64,000 bases of DNA from Phycicoccus sp. M110.8 (lineage in GTDB: Bacteria > Actinomycetota > Actinomycetes > Actinomycetales > Dermatophilaceae), in the NCBI RefSeq assembly GCF_032464895.1, contig NZ_JAWDIC010000001.1, positions 1,116,001 through 1,180,000 on the forward strand, in the 5' to 3' direction. A model generated the notes under the pieces. It was not told the origin of the DNA. It was given only the letters and a program-made list of their open reading frames with translations, and ran no database searches. Numbering within the stretch: the stretch's first letter is position 1; every line of letters starts with the position of its first letter. Of this stretch, positions 1 to 8,458 are shown piece by piece. Position numbers and translations under genes: made by a program.

Positions 1-1
1 C

Positions 2-430
2 GTCGGCGACGACTGGACGAAGATCGACTTCTCCGCCAAGGCCGACGCCTGGATGAAGCCGATGGGCCACGGCAGCGAGGTGGACCTCGTCGAGTTCTGC
101 GGCAACTGGTACGTCGACGACCTGCCTCCGATGATGTTCAACAAGCACGCCAGCAACAGCCACGGCTACGTGAGTCCCCATGACATCGAGCGCCTGTGGA
201 ACGACCAGTTCGACTGGGTCTACCGCGAGCTCGACTACGCGGTGTTCCCGGTGACGCTGCACCCGGACGTCTCGGGGCGGCCGCAGGTCCTGCTCATGCT
301 CGAGCGGCTGATCGAGTACTGGCGCTCACACGAGGGCGTCACGTTCACCACCTTCGACACCGCAGCAGCCGACTTCCGGCAGCGATTCCCCTTCGCGCAA
401 CCGGAACGACCAGACTGCGTCGGACGCTGA
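2..430 (+). CDS. Polysaccharide deacetylase family protein, C-terminal part
   Basis: The reading frame is open from the first bases of the window, so the 5' end lies outside. The visible 142 residues are the C-terminal part of a NodB-type (CE4/PuuE-like) deacetylase. They contain the conserved tail stretch [11 protein letters not shown]...LERLIEYW, where the HP-x-VSGRP segment typically precedes the last helix. Family members remove acyl groups from polysaccharides or hydrolyse cyclic amides. The substrate cannot be told from this part. A GntR/FCD regulator follows 80 bp downstream on the same strand, and amidohydrolases lie nearby, which would suit a nitrogen-compound hydrolase. The catalytic Asp/His motifs are outside the window. 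Confidence 0.8.
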   Translation, partial: VGDDWTKIDFSAKADAWMKPMGHGSEVDLVEFCGNWYVDDLPPMMFNKHASNSHGYVSPHDIERLWNDQFDWVYRELDYAVFPVTLHPDVSGRPQVLLMLERLIEYWRSHEGVTFTTFDTAAADFRQRFPFAQPERPDCVGR

Positions 431-510
431 CCCGACGCACCACCGGCTGCCCGCCAGACCGTCACCCCGGCGCGGCGGGCAGCCGGCAACCACGACCGGA
501 GGAGACCCGA

Positions 511-1206
511 ATGCAGAGTCCAGCCGAACGAGCGCCGCTCGGGATGCTCCACACCCCGCTGCGCGACCAGGTCCGTGACGAGCTCCGGCGCAGGATCGCC
601 GACGGTCGGCTGCAGCCGGGCAGCAAGATGGTCGAGCGCGAGCTCGCCGAGGAGTTCGGCGTCTCGCGGGTCCCCGTCCGGGAGGCGCTGCGGACCCTCG
701 AGACCGAGGGCTTCGTGCAGGTCGTCCCCCGCAAGGGCGTCGTCGTCCGCCACCTGTCCCGGCGCGACGTGGAGGAGCTCTTCGACGTCCGCGAGGCCCT
801 CGAGTTCCTGGCCACGCGCCTGGCCACGGAACAGGCCACGAACGAGGAGCTGGCGGCGCTGCGACACGTACTGGCCGAGGGTGAGGCAGCCCTGGCCCGA
901 GGCGACGCCGCCGGTGCACAGGAGTCCAACGAGGCCTTCCACGACGCGATCGTCCGGTTCGCCCACAACGACCTCCTCGCCAGCCTCCTCGAACCGCTCC
1001 AGGGGCGCCTGCACTGGCTGTTCCGCCAGAACGAGGACGTCTCCGAGCTGCTGCACGAGCACGAGGGCCTGTTCGCCGCGATGGCGTCCCGCGACTCCGA
1101 GCACGCGGCCACGCTCGCCCTCGAGCACGTCCGCGTCAACCGGCAGATCGCCCTGCGAATCCTCTTCGGTACCAAAGACGGCGAGGCCGCCGAGCAGGGC
1201 GCCTGA
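511..1206 (+). CDS. GntR family regulator, FadR/FCD subfamily (first of three)
   Basis: A 231-residue cytoplasmic DNA-binding repressor. Residues about 15-80 form the GntR winged helix (PLRDQVRDELRRRIADG then ERELAEEFGVSRVPVREALR). Residues about 90-215 form the all-helical FCD ligand domain, with the metal- or ligand-binding His/Asp/Asn positions in the NEAFHDAIVRFAHN and HEGLFAAM segments. The ATG at 511 is chosen because GGAGG lies 8-12 bases upstream. The longer open frame to the left has no ribosome site and overlaps the deacetylase. It probably controls the deacetylase gene upstream or forms part of the island's regulation. It is one candidate reader of the ATTGTCGACAAT sites. Confidence 0.93.
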   Translation: MQSPAERAPLGMLHTPLRDQVRDELRRRIADGRLQPGSKMVERELAEEFGVSRVPVREALRTLETEGFVQVVPRKGVVVRHLSRRDVEELFDVREALEFLATRLATEQATNEELAALRHVLAEGEAALARGDAAGAQESNEAFHDAIVRFAHNDLLASLLEPLQGRLHWLFRQNEDVSELLHEHEGLFAAMASRDSEHAATLALEHVRVNRQIALRILFGTKDGEAAEQGA

Positions 1207-1230
1207 CCAGCACCGGGCACCAGGCGCCGA

Positions 1231-1254
1231 TGTCGGTGTCGGTGTCGGTGTCGA
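1231..1254. repeat. Short tandem repeat (TGTCGG units)
   Basis: Three perfect TGTCGG units followed by a TGTCGA variant in the 142-bp gap between two converging genes. It is too short to have an assigned role and could be slippage-generated. Confidence 0.6.
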
Positions 1255-1348
1255 TCGAATGGTCCAGGCCCACCGTCTCCGCAGCGTGGGGTGTTCAGTC
1301 GTGACGGCTCCGCGCCCGCCACACGGCTCGGTCCTCCCTGGGGGGCCC

Positions 1349-2332
1349 TCAGCAGGGGACGGTCGACGGAGCGACTGCGGTCGCGCCGAGGTTGCGGCAG
1401 ACGCCGAGTCCACGGGCGTTGAGGCCTGCCTTGATCTGCGCAATGGCGTTGCCGTTGAACGCATGCCAGCCCATGTGCATGAGGACGGTGCTTCCCGCGC
1501 GGGCGTACGTCACGGCATACGACACGACTGCGGACTGGGACTTCCCCGTCCAGTCGCGGGTGTCGACGTTCCAGGTCCACACGCGCATCGCCTTCACCGC
1601 GTAGGCGTTCAGGACGGTCAGCGTGTTGTAGTTGCCACCCGGCGGCCGGCCGAAGGTCGTCACGACACCGGGCGGACCGAGCTGCTTCAGGACGCCGGCG
1701 TAGGTGAGGGTGGTGAGGTTCGGGTGGGTGATCGTGTGGTTGAAGACCCAGTGGCCGTGGCTGCGCGCGTATGCCGGGCTGAACTTCCCGGACGCGATGC
1801 ACGTGCCGGTCGGGAACAGCACGAGCGCGATGCCGAGCCTCTGGGCTGCGAGGACCGTGCTCTGGAATGCCGCGAGGCTCGTCGGGCAGTCGTCGTAGCT
1901 CAGGACGACCCGGCTCGACCGGTTCGGGCCGGTGCTCCGCGCGTACCGCGTGCCACCGTTGATGAGCGTCCGCCAGGTCTGCTGACCGACGATGCCGTCG
2001 ATGGTCACGCCGACGTAGTCGGACTGGAAGCGCCGCACCGCGAGGTAGGTCGCGTTGCCGAAGGCCCCGTCGGCACCCCACACGCCGACGGAGTAGCCCT
2101 TGGCGACCAGGGACCGCTGCAGGACCTTGACGCAGCTTCCCGTGTCCCCGATCCGCAGGGTTGGCCGGTAGGCGACGGGCGTCGTGGACGAGCACGACCG
2201 GACTGCAGCCCGGGCAGGCGGAGCAATGCCTTGCGGCGCCAGGGCCGGGGCGAGCACGAGGCCGAGCGTGAGGGCCAACGTACCTGCCAGGATCGAGATG
2301 CGGTGTCGCCGAGCTGGGCGGGTCCCGGACAT
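1349..2332 (-). CDS. Secreted polysaccharide deacetylase-like protein with peptidoglycan-binding domain
   Basis: A 327-residue exported protein. A basic N-terminus and a hydrophobic stretch ending in an alanine-rich site (residues about 1-45) form a signal peptide. Residues about 55-115 are a PG_binding_1 repeat (LRIGDTGSCVKVLQRSL, DGAFGNATYLAVRRFQ, DGIVGQQTWRTL). Residues about 125-300 are a NodB-like domain with SYDDC, HTITHP and RPPGG in place of the canonical TFDDGP, HSxxHP and RPPxG. The second metal-type Asp and both His are kept, so it may still be active on cell-wall glycans. ATG at 2332 has GGAGG 7 bases upstream; the longer frame lacks one. It stands alone and converges with the GntR gene. 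Confidence 0.85.
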   Translation of the reverse strand: MSGTRPARRHRISILAGTLALTLGLVLAPALAPQGIAPPARAAVRSCSSTTPVAYRPTLRIGDTGSCVKVLQRSLVAKGYSVGVWGADGAFGNATYLAVRRFQSDYVGVTIDGIVGQQTWRTLINGGTRYARSTGPNRSSRVVLSYDDCPTSLAAFQSTVLAAQRLGIALVLFPTGTCIASGKFSPAYARSHGHWVFNHTITHPNLTTLTYAGVLKQLGPPGVVTTFGRPPGGNYNTLTVLNAYAVKAMRVWTWNVDTRDWTGKSQSAVVSYAVTYARAGSTVLMHMGWHAFNGNAIAQIKAGLNARGLGVCRNLGATAVAPSTVPC

Positions 2333-2553
2333 GGTCGCCTCCGAGGTGCGCCTGTGTGCAACGTTGGCGCTGCCCCGAGAGGCGGGCGGGAACGTCTCCC
2401 TCACCCTGCACCCGTGACGGTGAGGACAAGTTCAACTCTCGTTCCGCTGGGATGGGGTGGACAGGGACCATCGGCCCCCGCGCTAGCGAGGATCTCGGTC
2501 TCCCTTGAGGCTCACGGGTTTCCGGTACCCCTGTGCAGTGCCACGATGAGGGC

Positions 2554-3117
2554 ATGACCGCAGAGCTGACCGTGCTGACGGCGGGCTACGCCGGCGACCG
2601 GGTCGCCAGCACCGTGGTGCTCGTCCGCGAGCCCGGCCACACCGTCGTCGTCGACCCCGGCATGGTCGCGAACCGCGCCATGATCCTCGACCCCCTGTCG
2701 TCCCTCGGCCTCGACCCCACGGACGTCGCCGACGTGGTCTTCAGCCACCACCACCCCGACCACACCCTCAACGCCGCCCTCTTCACGAAGGCCCGGTTCC
2801 ACGACTTCTGGGCGATCTACCAGGACGACACCTGGGTCGACCGGCCGGCCGACGGGTTCGAGCTGTCGCCCTCGGTGCGCCTGATGGCCACCCCCGGGCA
2901 CACCGCCCAGGACATCACCACGCTGGTCGACACCGCCGACGGCCTCGTCGCCTGCACCCACCTGTGGTGGTCGCAGGACGGCCCGGTCGTCGACCCGCTG
3001 GCGGAGGACCAGCAGGCGTTGGAGCGCTCACGCGCCGCCCTCCTGGCCCTCGAACCCGTGCTGATCGTGCCGGGCCACGGTGCCCCCTTCCGCCCCGAAC
3101 AGCTCGCAGAGGGCTGA
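2554..3117 (+). CDS. MBL-fold metallo-hydrolase (MBLAC1-like)
   Basis: A 187-residue metallo-beta-lactamase fold protein. It carries the HxHxDH zinc motif as HHHPDH (residues about 73-78), a second metal His in TPGHTAQD (about 118) and a third in VPGHGAPF near the C-terminus. The compact size and order resemble the MBLAC1-type hydrolases rather than beta-lactamases. The substrate is unknown. ATG at 2554 was preferred to one 21 bases upstream because the latter adds a non-conserved stub. It has its own transcription unit with a 221-bp upstream gap. Confidence 0.88.
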   Translation: MTAELTVLTAGYAGDRVASTVVLVREPGHTVVVDPGMVANRAMILDPLSSLGLDPTDVADVVFSHHHPDHTLNAALFTKARFHDFWAIYQDDTWVDRPADGFELSPSVRLMATPGHTAQDITTLVDTADGLVACTHLWWSQDGPVVDPLAEDQQALERSRAALLALEPVLIVPGHGAPFRPEQLAEG

Positions 3118-3287
3118 CGCAACACAGTCGGGCACAACGTGGACGCTGCTTCGACCGGGAGCGCTCGTGACGAGCGCGCAGCACCCGTGATTCGGCGAGG
3201 CAAACCCCATGGGGTCGACGTGGTCCGATGACCGTCCACGTGGACAGCTCTTGCGCTGACCGGGCGCAACACGTTGACTGGCGTCAC

Positions 3288-3299
3288 ATTGTCGACAAT
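3288..3299. promoter_or_regulatory. ATTGTCGACAAT operator in front of M20 amidohydrolase
   Basis: Perfect 12-bp palindrome 15 bp upstream of the M20 start at 3314 and 8 bp downstream of a TTGACT (3274-3279) that may be a -35 box. It fits the TNGT-N-ACNA pattern of FadR-subfamily GntR sites. The identical 12-mer occurs again at 19942 and 31794. Confidence 0.75.
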
Positions 3300-3313
3300 C
3301 GGACGGTTGAATC

Positions 3314-4537
3314 ATGACGAGTGGCGAAGACGCGAAGAAGCGCCTGCTGCCCGAGTTGACCGGGCTACGTCATGAGTTGCACGCCATCCCGGAGCTCGGG
3401 CTGGAGCTGCCGGCCACCCAGGGCCTGATCCTCGACGCCCTGTCAGGTCTCGATCTCGAGGTGCGGACTGGCACACGCTGCTCGTCGATCACCGCGGTGC
3501 TGCATGGTTCGGGGACGACCCACGGGGAACGCCCGGTCACGCTCTTGCGCGCGGACATGGACGGACTTCCCATCGAGGAGCGGGCCGAGGTCGACTACCG
3601 CAGCCGTCACCGGGGTCGCATGCACGCCTGCGGCCATGACCTGCACATGGCGATGCTCGTCGGTGCGGCGAAGACGCTCTGCTCGCGTCGAGAAGAGGTG
3701 AAGGGGGACGTCATCTTCGCGTTCCAGCCGGGCGAGGAGGAGGGCGGCGGCGCGGAGGTGATGCTCAGTGAGGGACTTCTTCAGGTGGCAGGTCGAAGGC
3801 CGGATGTCGCATGGGCCCTGCACGTCCTCAGTGGGACCGTGCCCCGCGGTCAGGTCCTTTCCCGCCAAGGGCCCTTGATGGCGGCGAGCAACCAGCTGCA
3901 CGTGACCGTCCGCGGGATGGGTGGGCACGGGTCCGCGCCGCATCGCGCCAAGGACCCGGTGCCGGTGGCGGCCGCGATGGTCGGCGGCCTGCAGACCATC
4001 ATGACGCGGACGGTGTCAGCCTTCGCCCCAGCCGTTCTCACCGTAGGGAGGTTCAACGCCGGCAACGCCGCCTACATCATCCCCGAGTCGGCGTCCTTCG
4101 CCGCCACGATCCGATGCTTCGACTCCGAGGTGCTTGACGGTCTTGAACACGACGTCGTGCGCTTTTGTCGTGGTGTCGCGGACTCTCACGGGCTGGACGC
4201 CGACGTCCGCTTCGAGCGGCACTACCCGGTGACCGTGAACGCCGGCGGCGCCGTCACCGTCGCCGAGGAGGTCGTCGGCACGGTTCTCGGGCAGCGTCGC
4301 TGGGAGTGGATGCCGGACCCGACGATGTTGGCCGAGGACTTCTCCAGGATCCTGGAGAGGGTCCCGGGCGCGATGCTCCTACTCGGCGCGTCCACAGGCG
4401 GCGAGGCGTGGCAGACCTCCGCTGACAACCACTCCCCCTACGCGACCTTCTCCGACGAGGTCCTCGCAGACGGAGCGGCGTTGCACGCGGCTCTCGCCGT
4501 GCGGTCCCTCTCCGACATGGTGTCGTCGCGAGCCTGA
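3314..4537 (+). CDS. M20 family amidohydrolase (hippurate/IAA-amino acid hydrolase type)
   Basis: A 407-residue cytoplasmic metallo-amidohydrolase expected to cleave N-acyl or N-aroyl amino acids. Metal motifs are visible: LLRADMDGLP (residues about 77-86), MHACGHDLHMAML (about 103-115) with the Cys/His metal ligands, QPGEEEGGGAEVM (about 136-148) with the catalytic Glu, and a late MLAEDF. The dimerisation lid lies about 190-300. Its promoter carries the ATTGTCGACAAT palindrome, tying it to the transporter and oxidase operons. A ROK-type regulator follows 235 bp downstream. The exact acyl substrate is unknown. Confidence 0.92.
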   Translation: MTSGEDAKKRLLPELTGLRHELHAIPELGLELPATQGLILDALSGLDLEVRTGTRCSSITAVLHGSGTTHGERPVTLLRADMDGLPIEERAEVDYRSRHRGRMHACGHDLHMAMLVGAAKTLCSRREEVKGDVIFAFQPGEEEGGGAEVMLSEGLLQVAGRRPDVAWALHVLSGTVPRGQVLSRQGPLMAASNQLHVTVRGMGGHGSAPHRAKDPVPVAAAMVGGLQTIMTRTVSAFAPAVLTVGRFNAGNAAYIIPESASFAATIRCFDSEVLDGLEHDVVRFCRGVADSHGLDADVRFERHYPVTVNAGGAVTVAEEVVGTVLGQRRWEWMPDPTMLAEDFSRILERVPGAMLLLGASTGGEAWQTSADNHSPYATFSDEVLADGAALHAALAVRSLSDMVSSRA

Positions 4538-4772
4538 CTGGCCCCTGCGAGACTCGGCGTCTCGAACAGGGCCACGAAGCCGGGTGGTCCCCGGCGCACC
4601 TCGTGTGCTGATACTGGCCTCCGCGATCGGCGACTGCGCCGACACTGGACCTCGACAGCAGAAGGAGTTGGTGGACGGGTGGCCAGCGCTGAGTCTCTCG
4701 GGGGACCGGAACTCGGTGAGCGCCCCCCACCTGCTCGAGTCGCGTGCCGCCACCCGTCGTCGGAGCACCTCC

Positions 4773-5951
4773 ATGAACACGCCTGAACCGCTCTCCCCCC
4801 AGACGCTCCGAAACCAGAACCTGTCGCTGCTGCTGCGCGCCCTCCTGCGTCGTGACGAGGTGACTCGCAAGCAGCTGGAGGAGGAGACAGCGCTCAGCAA
4901 GGCCACGGTCTGGCGACTCGTCGACGACCTGCTCGACGTGGGCGCAGTGGTGATGGAAACGTCCGAACCGGTCGACCCTTCCGCGCGCGGGCGCCGCCCG
5001 GGGTCGCTCCGCGCCACGAGTGCGCTCGGCGCGAGCGCCGGCCTCAGCCTCGGGCTGCGGAGCTCGAGGGTTCTGGTGACCGACCTGCTCGGAACCGAGC
5101 TCGCCCAGGAGCAGCTCCAGACGCCCACCTGGAGGGACCTCGGCGATGCTGTGGACTGGGCTGCCGGCGTCGTGACGGCGGCACTGGAGCGCGTGCACCC
5201 GAGGTTGAGGCGTCTCGTCGTGGCGGTCCCGGCCCGAGCCATCAACGGCCAGGTCGGGGCCCGCCTGCCCTTGTTCATGGGCGTCATCGAGGGTCCCGAG
5301 TTCGGGCGGCTGCTCGCGGACAGGCTCGGCTGCCCTGTCCGGATCGAGACCGATGCCGCGATGATCCTTGCCGGGCTCGAGGCGCTGAGGCTCCTTGATC
5401 GCGAGGCCTTCCCCGTGCTGCTGAACTTCGGCTCGGTCCTGACGATGTCCCTGCGGCGAGCCGACGGGACCATCGCGGAGGGCAGGAGCTCGTCCTTCGG
5501 CGACTTCGGCCTCATCCCCGTGGAGACCGAGCTGGGGCGCCTCCGGATCGGCGACCTGCTCGGCGCGCACGGGCTTTTCGAGGCTTCCAGGCGGCTGGGA
5601 CGCGAGCTGCCCGCGATGGAGGACCTGTGGCAGACGGACTCGGAGGAGGTCAAGCGCTTGGGCCGCGCCTTCGCGGTCGCCCTCGAGCACGCCCTGCGCG
5701 CCATCGTCGTGATGTCGGATCCCAAGGAGATCGTCTTCACCGGCAGACTCGCGCCCCTCGTCGAGCGGAGCCTCGCCGAGGTGGAGCGGCACCTGGCGGA
5801 CGAGGTCGCCGAGCCTCCCCGGCTTCGCGTGGTCGACTACACAGAGGAAGGCCACGCGGCAGCCGTCGGCGCTGCCGAGGAGGCCCGCTGGGGCGCCACC
5901 ATCGAGCTCCTTGATCGCGTCGCCAGACAGGGCGTCGAAGCGCTCCGGTGA
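4773..5951 (+). CDS. ROK/NagC-type transcriptional regulator (first of two)
   Basis: A 392-residue protein with an N-terminal winged helix (residues about 10-65; LRNQNLSLLLRALLRRDEVTR then LSKATVWRLVDDLLDVG) and a ROK-like sugar-kinase fold C-terminus. The kinase features are degenerate: no DxGGT phosphate loop is visible and the CxCGxxGC zinc motif of typical ROK proteins is absent. It should therefore act only as a ligand-responsive repressor. It resembles the regulator at 38087-39256, including the shared FGDxG patch. ATG at 4773 follows CGGAG by 7 bases; an open frame extends about 190 bases further left without family-like sequence. It converges with the SDR gene. Confidence 0.85.
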   Translation: MNTPEPLSPQTLRNQNLSLLLRALLRRDEVTRKQLEEETALSKATVWRLVDDLLDVGAVVMETSEPVDPSARGRRPGSLRATSALGASAGLSLGLRSSRVLVTDLLGTELAQEQLQTPTWRDLGDAVDWAAGVVTAALERVHPRLRRLVVAVPARAINGQVGARLPLFMGVIEGPEFGRLLADRLGCPVRIETDAAMILAGLEALRLLDREAFPVLLNFGSVLTMSLRRADGTIAEGRSSSFGDFGLIPVETELGRLRIGDLLGAHGLFEASRRLGRELPAMEDLWQTDSEEVKRLGRAFAVALEHALRAIVVMSDPKEIVFTGRLAPLVERSLAEVERHLADEVAEPPRLRVVDYTEEGHAAAVGAAEEARWGATIELLDRVARQGVEALR

Positions 5952-5966
5952 CTGCGCGAGGTGTGC

Positions 5967-6701
5967 TCAACCCGCCGTGTAGCCCCCATCGATGGGCAGG
6001 ACGACGCCCGTGACGTACGAGGAAGCCGGCGAGGCGAGGAAGTAGATGGGCTCGGCGATCTCGCTGGGCTCGGCAAGACGTCGCAGTGGGATCGTCGAGG
6101 CCCGCTGCGCGGTGTAATCCGCTGGGTCGTCCTTCCGCGCGAAGCTGGTCCGTATCGCCGGCGTCAGTGTCAGGCCGGGAGCTGCGACGTTGACGCGGAT
6201 GCCCTGCGGGGCCAGCTCGATCGCGGCGGCCCTCGCGAACATGATGAGGCCGCCCTTGGCGGCCGAGTAGAGCACCTGGCCGGCCATCCCCACCATCCCC
6301 AGCCGAGAGCTCACGCAGACGATGGACCCTCGTTCGCGGCTCATGTGCGGTATCGCGTGCTTCACGACCGTGAAGACGCTGAGGAGGTTGGCGTCGATGA
6401 CCTCAGCAGCGTCCTCGACCGCCATCTCGGTCAGCCCGGCGTCTCGCTGCAACCCGTGGCAGAGAACAAGGCTGTCGATCTCACCGAACCGTGCGACCGC
6501 TTCGCCCAGGATGTGCCTGGCCTGGGACTCATCACCGAGATCAGCGGGGATGTACTGGTCGCGGGGTCCCAGTCCGGATGGCGACTGTGTTCGACGCCCG
6601 GTCAGCAGGAGCTCGGCGCCATCCCTGCGGAACCGTTCGGCCACGGCCTCACCGATGCCACTGGAGGCGCCCGTGATGACCACGCGCAGGGGCCTGCTCA
6701 T
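5967..6701 (-). CDS. SDR family NAD(P)-dependent oxidoreductase
   Basis: A 244-residue classical short-chain dehydrogenase. Cofactor motif TGASSGIGEA (residues about 8-17), the active-site Ser in VSSRLGM and the YSAAKGG catalytic Tyr/Lys (about 147-153) are present. The end VLPIDGGYTAG is the usual SDR tail. ATG at 6701 is the start that gives a normal N-terminus. It is the last gene of the minus-strand set HAD, PLP aldolase-like, RidA, SDR, 91 bp after RidA. It probably reduces or oxidises a hydroxy/keto intermediate of that pathway. Confidence 0.93.
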   Translation of the reverse strand: MSRPLRVVITGASSGIGEAVAERFRRDGAELLLTGRRTQSPSGLGPRDQYIPADLGDESQARHILGEAVARFGEIDSLVLCHGLQRDAGLTEMAVEDAAEVIDANLLSVFTVVKHAIPHMSRERGSIVCVSSRLGMVGMAGQVLYSAAKGGLIMFARAAAIELAPQGIRVNVAAPGLTLTPAIRTSFARKDDPADYTAQRASTIPLRRLAEPSEIAEPIYFLASPASSYVTGVVLPIDGGYTAG

Positions 6702-6792
6702 GAACCGGCCTCCGTCTGGCATGCGTTGCGGATGTCGCTGTACTGGCAGCCAGCTCGCGCTCGAGGGGACGGGAGACAGCCCTGCCCGGGCA

Positions 6793-7260
6793 TCACTGCG
6801 CGACCTCGACGACCAGCTGGACCTCCACGGGGCTGGTCCGCGGGAGGGCAGCGACACCGATCGCGGTCCGTGCATGCCGCCCGCGCTCACCGAGGACCTC
6901 GACGAGCAGCTCGCTGCCTGCGTCCGCGACGTTCGACTGACCGCCGAACCCTGGTGCGCTGGCGACGAGTGCGAGCATCTGCACGATCCGGAGTCGTCCG
7001 ATGCCTCCCGTGGCCTGAGACGCCACGGCCAAGGCGTTGACCGTCGCGGTACGCATCAGGTCCCGGGCCGTCTCCACGTCCACATCGTCTCCGACGGCCC
7101 CTGTCCGGGGCAGGACCCCGTCCCGGTAGGGCAGCTGTCCGGCGACGAAGATGAGGCCGGCGGCGGAGGCGCGCCAGCTGGTGTACTTGGGGTCCTCGGC
7201 CACCACCGGGAGTGTGATGCCGAGCTCCCGCAGTGCCTCTTCAGGCGTTCTGTCCGTCAC
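6793..7260 (-). CDS. RidA (YjgF/YER057c/UK114) family protein
   Basis: A 155-residue trimeric-fold protein, close to the longer YjgF-homologue subtype. FVAGQLPYRDG and the VNALAVASQATGG segment mark the family. RidA deaminates reactive enamine/imine intermediates released by PLP enzymes, so its place 76 bp after a PLP-dependent aldolase/dehydratase-like gene makes functional sense. The catalytic Arg of true RidA is not obvious: the C-terminal part reads RTAIGVAALPRTSPVEVQLVVEV, where the Arg-Thr-Ala-Ile-Gly substitutes for the usual R-x-x-V. Activity may therefore differ. Confidence 0.9.
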   Translation of the reverse strand: MTDRTPEEALRELGITLPVVAEDPKYTSWRASAAGLIFVAGQLPYRDGVLPRTGAVGDDVDVETARDLMRTATVNALAVASQATGGIGRLRIVQMLALVASAPGFGGQSNVADAGSELLVEVLGERGRHARTAIGVAALPRTSPVEVQLVVEVAQ

Positions 7261-7336
7261 AGCGCATCCTTACTGGTCGATTGAGGTGTTTTGTCGATCG
7301 AGGTGTGTCTCGTCCGACGTATGGAGGTGCGGTGGC

Positions 7337-8440
7337 TCAGCTGAGCTGGCCTTGGGCGTCGACTCGCCAACGGTCCAGGAGGCTGCCGGCGCTGTCGGTG
7401 ACCAGGAGCTCGTCGAAGCTGTTGACGACCGGGCAGACGTGGTGGGGCACGACCGCGATCCGCTCCCCGACCCGGGGCCTAGCGCCTCCCGGGGGCAGGC
7501 GCAGGAAGCCGTGGTACTCGTTGAGCTTCGCCAGGTAGCCGCCGTAGCTCGGGACCTGGCCGTAGCCCCGGTCAGGATTGCCCTCACGCGCGAGGGCCTT
7601 CGTGCCCGCATCGAGGATCACGTGCTCATGACCTTGGTCGCTCACGACCGTGCTGGCAAGGAACAGACCGACATCCTGGGTCGCGCAGTCACCGAGCCGG
7701 AAGTTGTCGTAGTCGTTGAAGACGTACTCCCCGGGCCGGATCTCGGAGATGACCGGGTCGATGCTGAACTCCGCGGTCGGCGTCGACCCCGCGCTCACGA
7801 CCTCCGCCTCGATGCCGTTCTCGGTCAGAGCGTCCACGGCCTCACGCAGCGCCGCAGCCTGGTCGCGTGCGGCGTCCTCTCGCGCACCCACGGTGCCGCC
7901 ATGGCCCGGGTAGGTGAACACGCCCCGAGCGTGGAGACCGCGTGACCTCGCGTATGCCGCGAGCGCGCCCGCCGCGTCCGGGCGCACACCCGAACGCCTG
8001 GCGCCACAGTCGACCTCGACGACGACTCCCAGTCGGCTGCGAAGGGTTCCCATCGCGTCGGCGAGCGCGTCGACGGCCTCACGGCTCTCGATGCCGACGC
8101 TGAGGTCCGTGCGTTGCACCAGGCGCTGGAGCCGTTCGCCCTTCGACCCGGCCGGCCACACCGGGTACGCCAGCAAGATGCTGTCGCACCCGGCTCCGGC
8201 GAAGATCTCCGCCTCGCTGAGGGTGCCGGCAGTCAGCCCGCAGGCACCTGCCGACAGCTGCAGACGCCCGATCTCGAGGCTCTTGTGGGTCTTGACGTGG
8301 GGGCGCAGCTGCTTGCCGTGGGTCTGCGCAAAGGCCTGCATCCTGTTGATGTTCTCCTCCACGACGTCGATGAGGACGATGGGAGCCGGCGTGCTGACGC
8401 GGTCGCCGAGGGACGCGATGACCGATGGGAACTGGTGCAC
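7337..8440 (-). CDS. PLP enzyme of the D-threonine aldolase/D-serine dehydratase family
   Basis: A 367-residue fold-type III PLP enzyme. The N-terminal alanine-racemase-like barrel contains RPHVKTHKS (residues about 46-54) with the Schiff-base Lys. The C-terminal beta domain has the metal pair in VPHHVCPVVN (about 334-343), matching the His-x-Cys site of D-threonine aldolases and DSD1-type dehydratases. It would act on a D-beta-hydroxy amino acid. It sits 18 bp behind a HAD hydrolase and ahead of RidA, which can clear imine products. Substrate is not decided by sequence. Confidence 0.88.
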   Translation of the reverse strand: MHQFPSVIASLGDRVSTPAPIVLIDVVEENINRMQAFAQTHGKQLRPHVKTHKSLEIGRLQLSAGACGLTAGTLSEAEIFAGAGCDSILLAYPVWPAGSKGERLQRLVQRTDLSVGIESREAVDALADAMGTLRSRLGVVVEVDCGARRSGVRPDAAGALAAYARSRGLHARGVFTYPGHGGTVGAREDAARDQAAALREAVDALTENGIEAEVVSAGSTPTAEFSIDPVISEIRPGEYVFNDYDNFRLGDCATQDVGLFLASTVVSDQGHEHVILDAGTKALAREGNPDRGYGQVPSYGGYLAKLNEYHGFLRLPPGGARPRVGERIAVVPHHVCPVVNSFDELLVTDSAGSLLDRWRVDAQGQLS

Positions 8441-8458
8441 GAGAGGCCGTCCGCGTCT

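Noticed and set aside
462-2557. Long open frames of 660-700 codons on both strands
   Set aside because: They are shadows of the GntR and deacetylase-like genes in GC-rich DNA; Arg/Pro/Ala-rich without family patterns or ribosome sites.
4548-4595. Two short GC hairpins after the first M20 gene as a terminator
   Set aside because: Stems are only 6 bp and no T-run follows; GC-rich DNA gives such pairs by chance.
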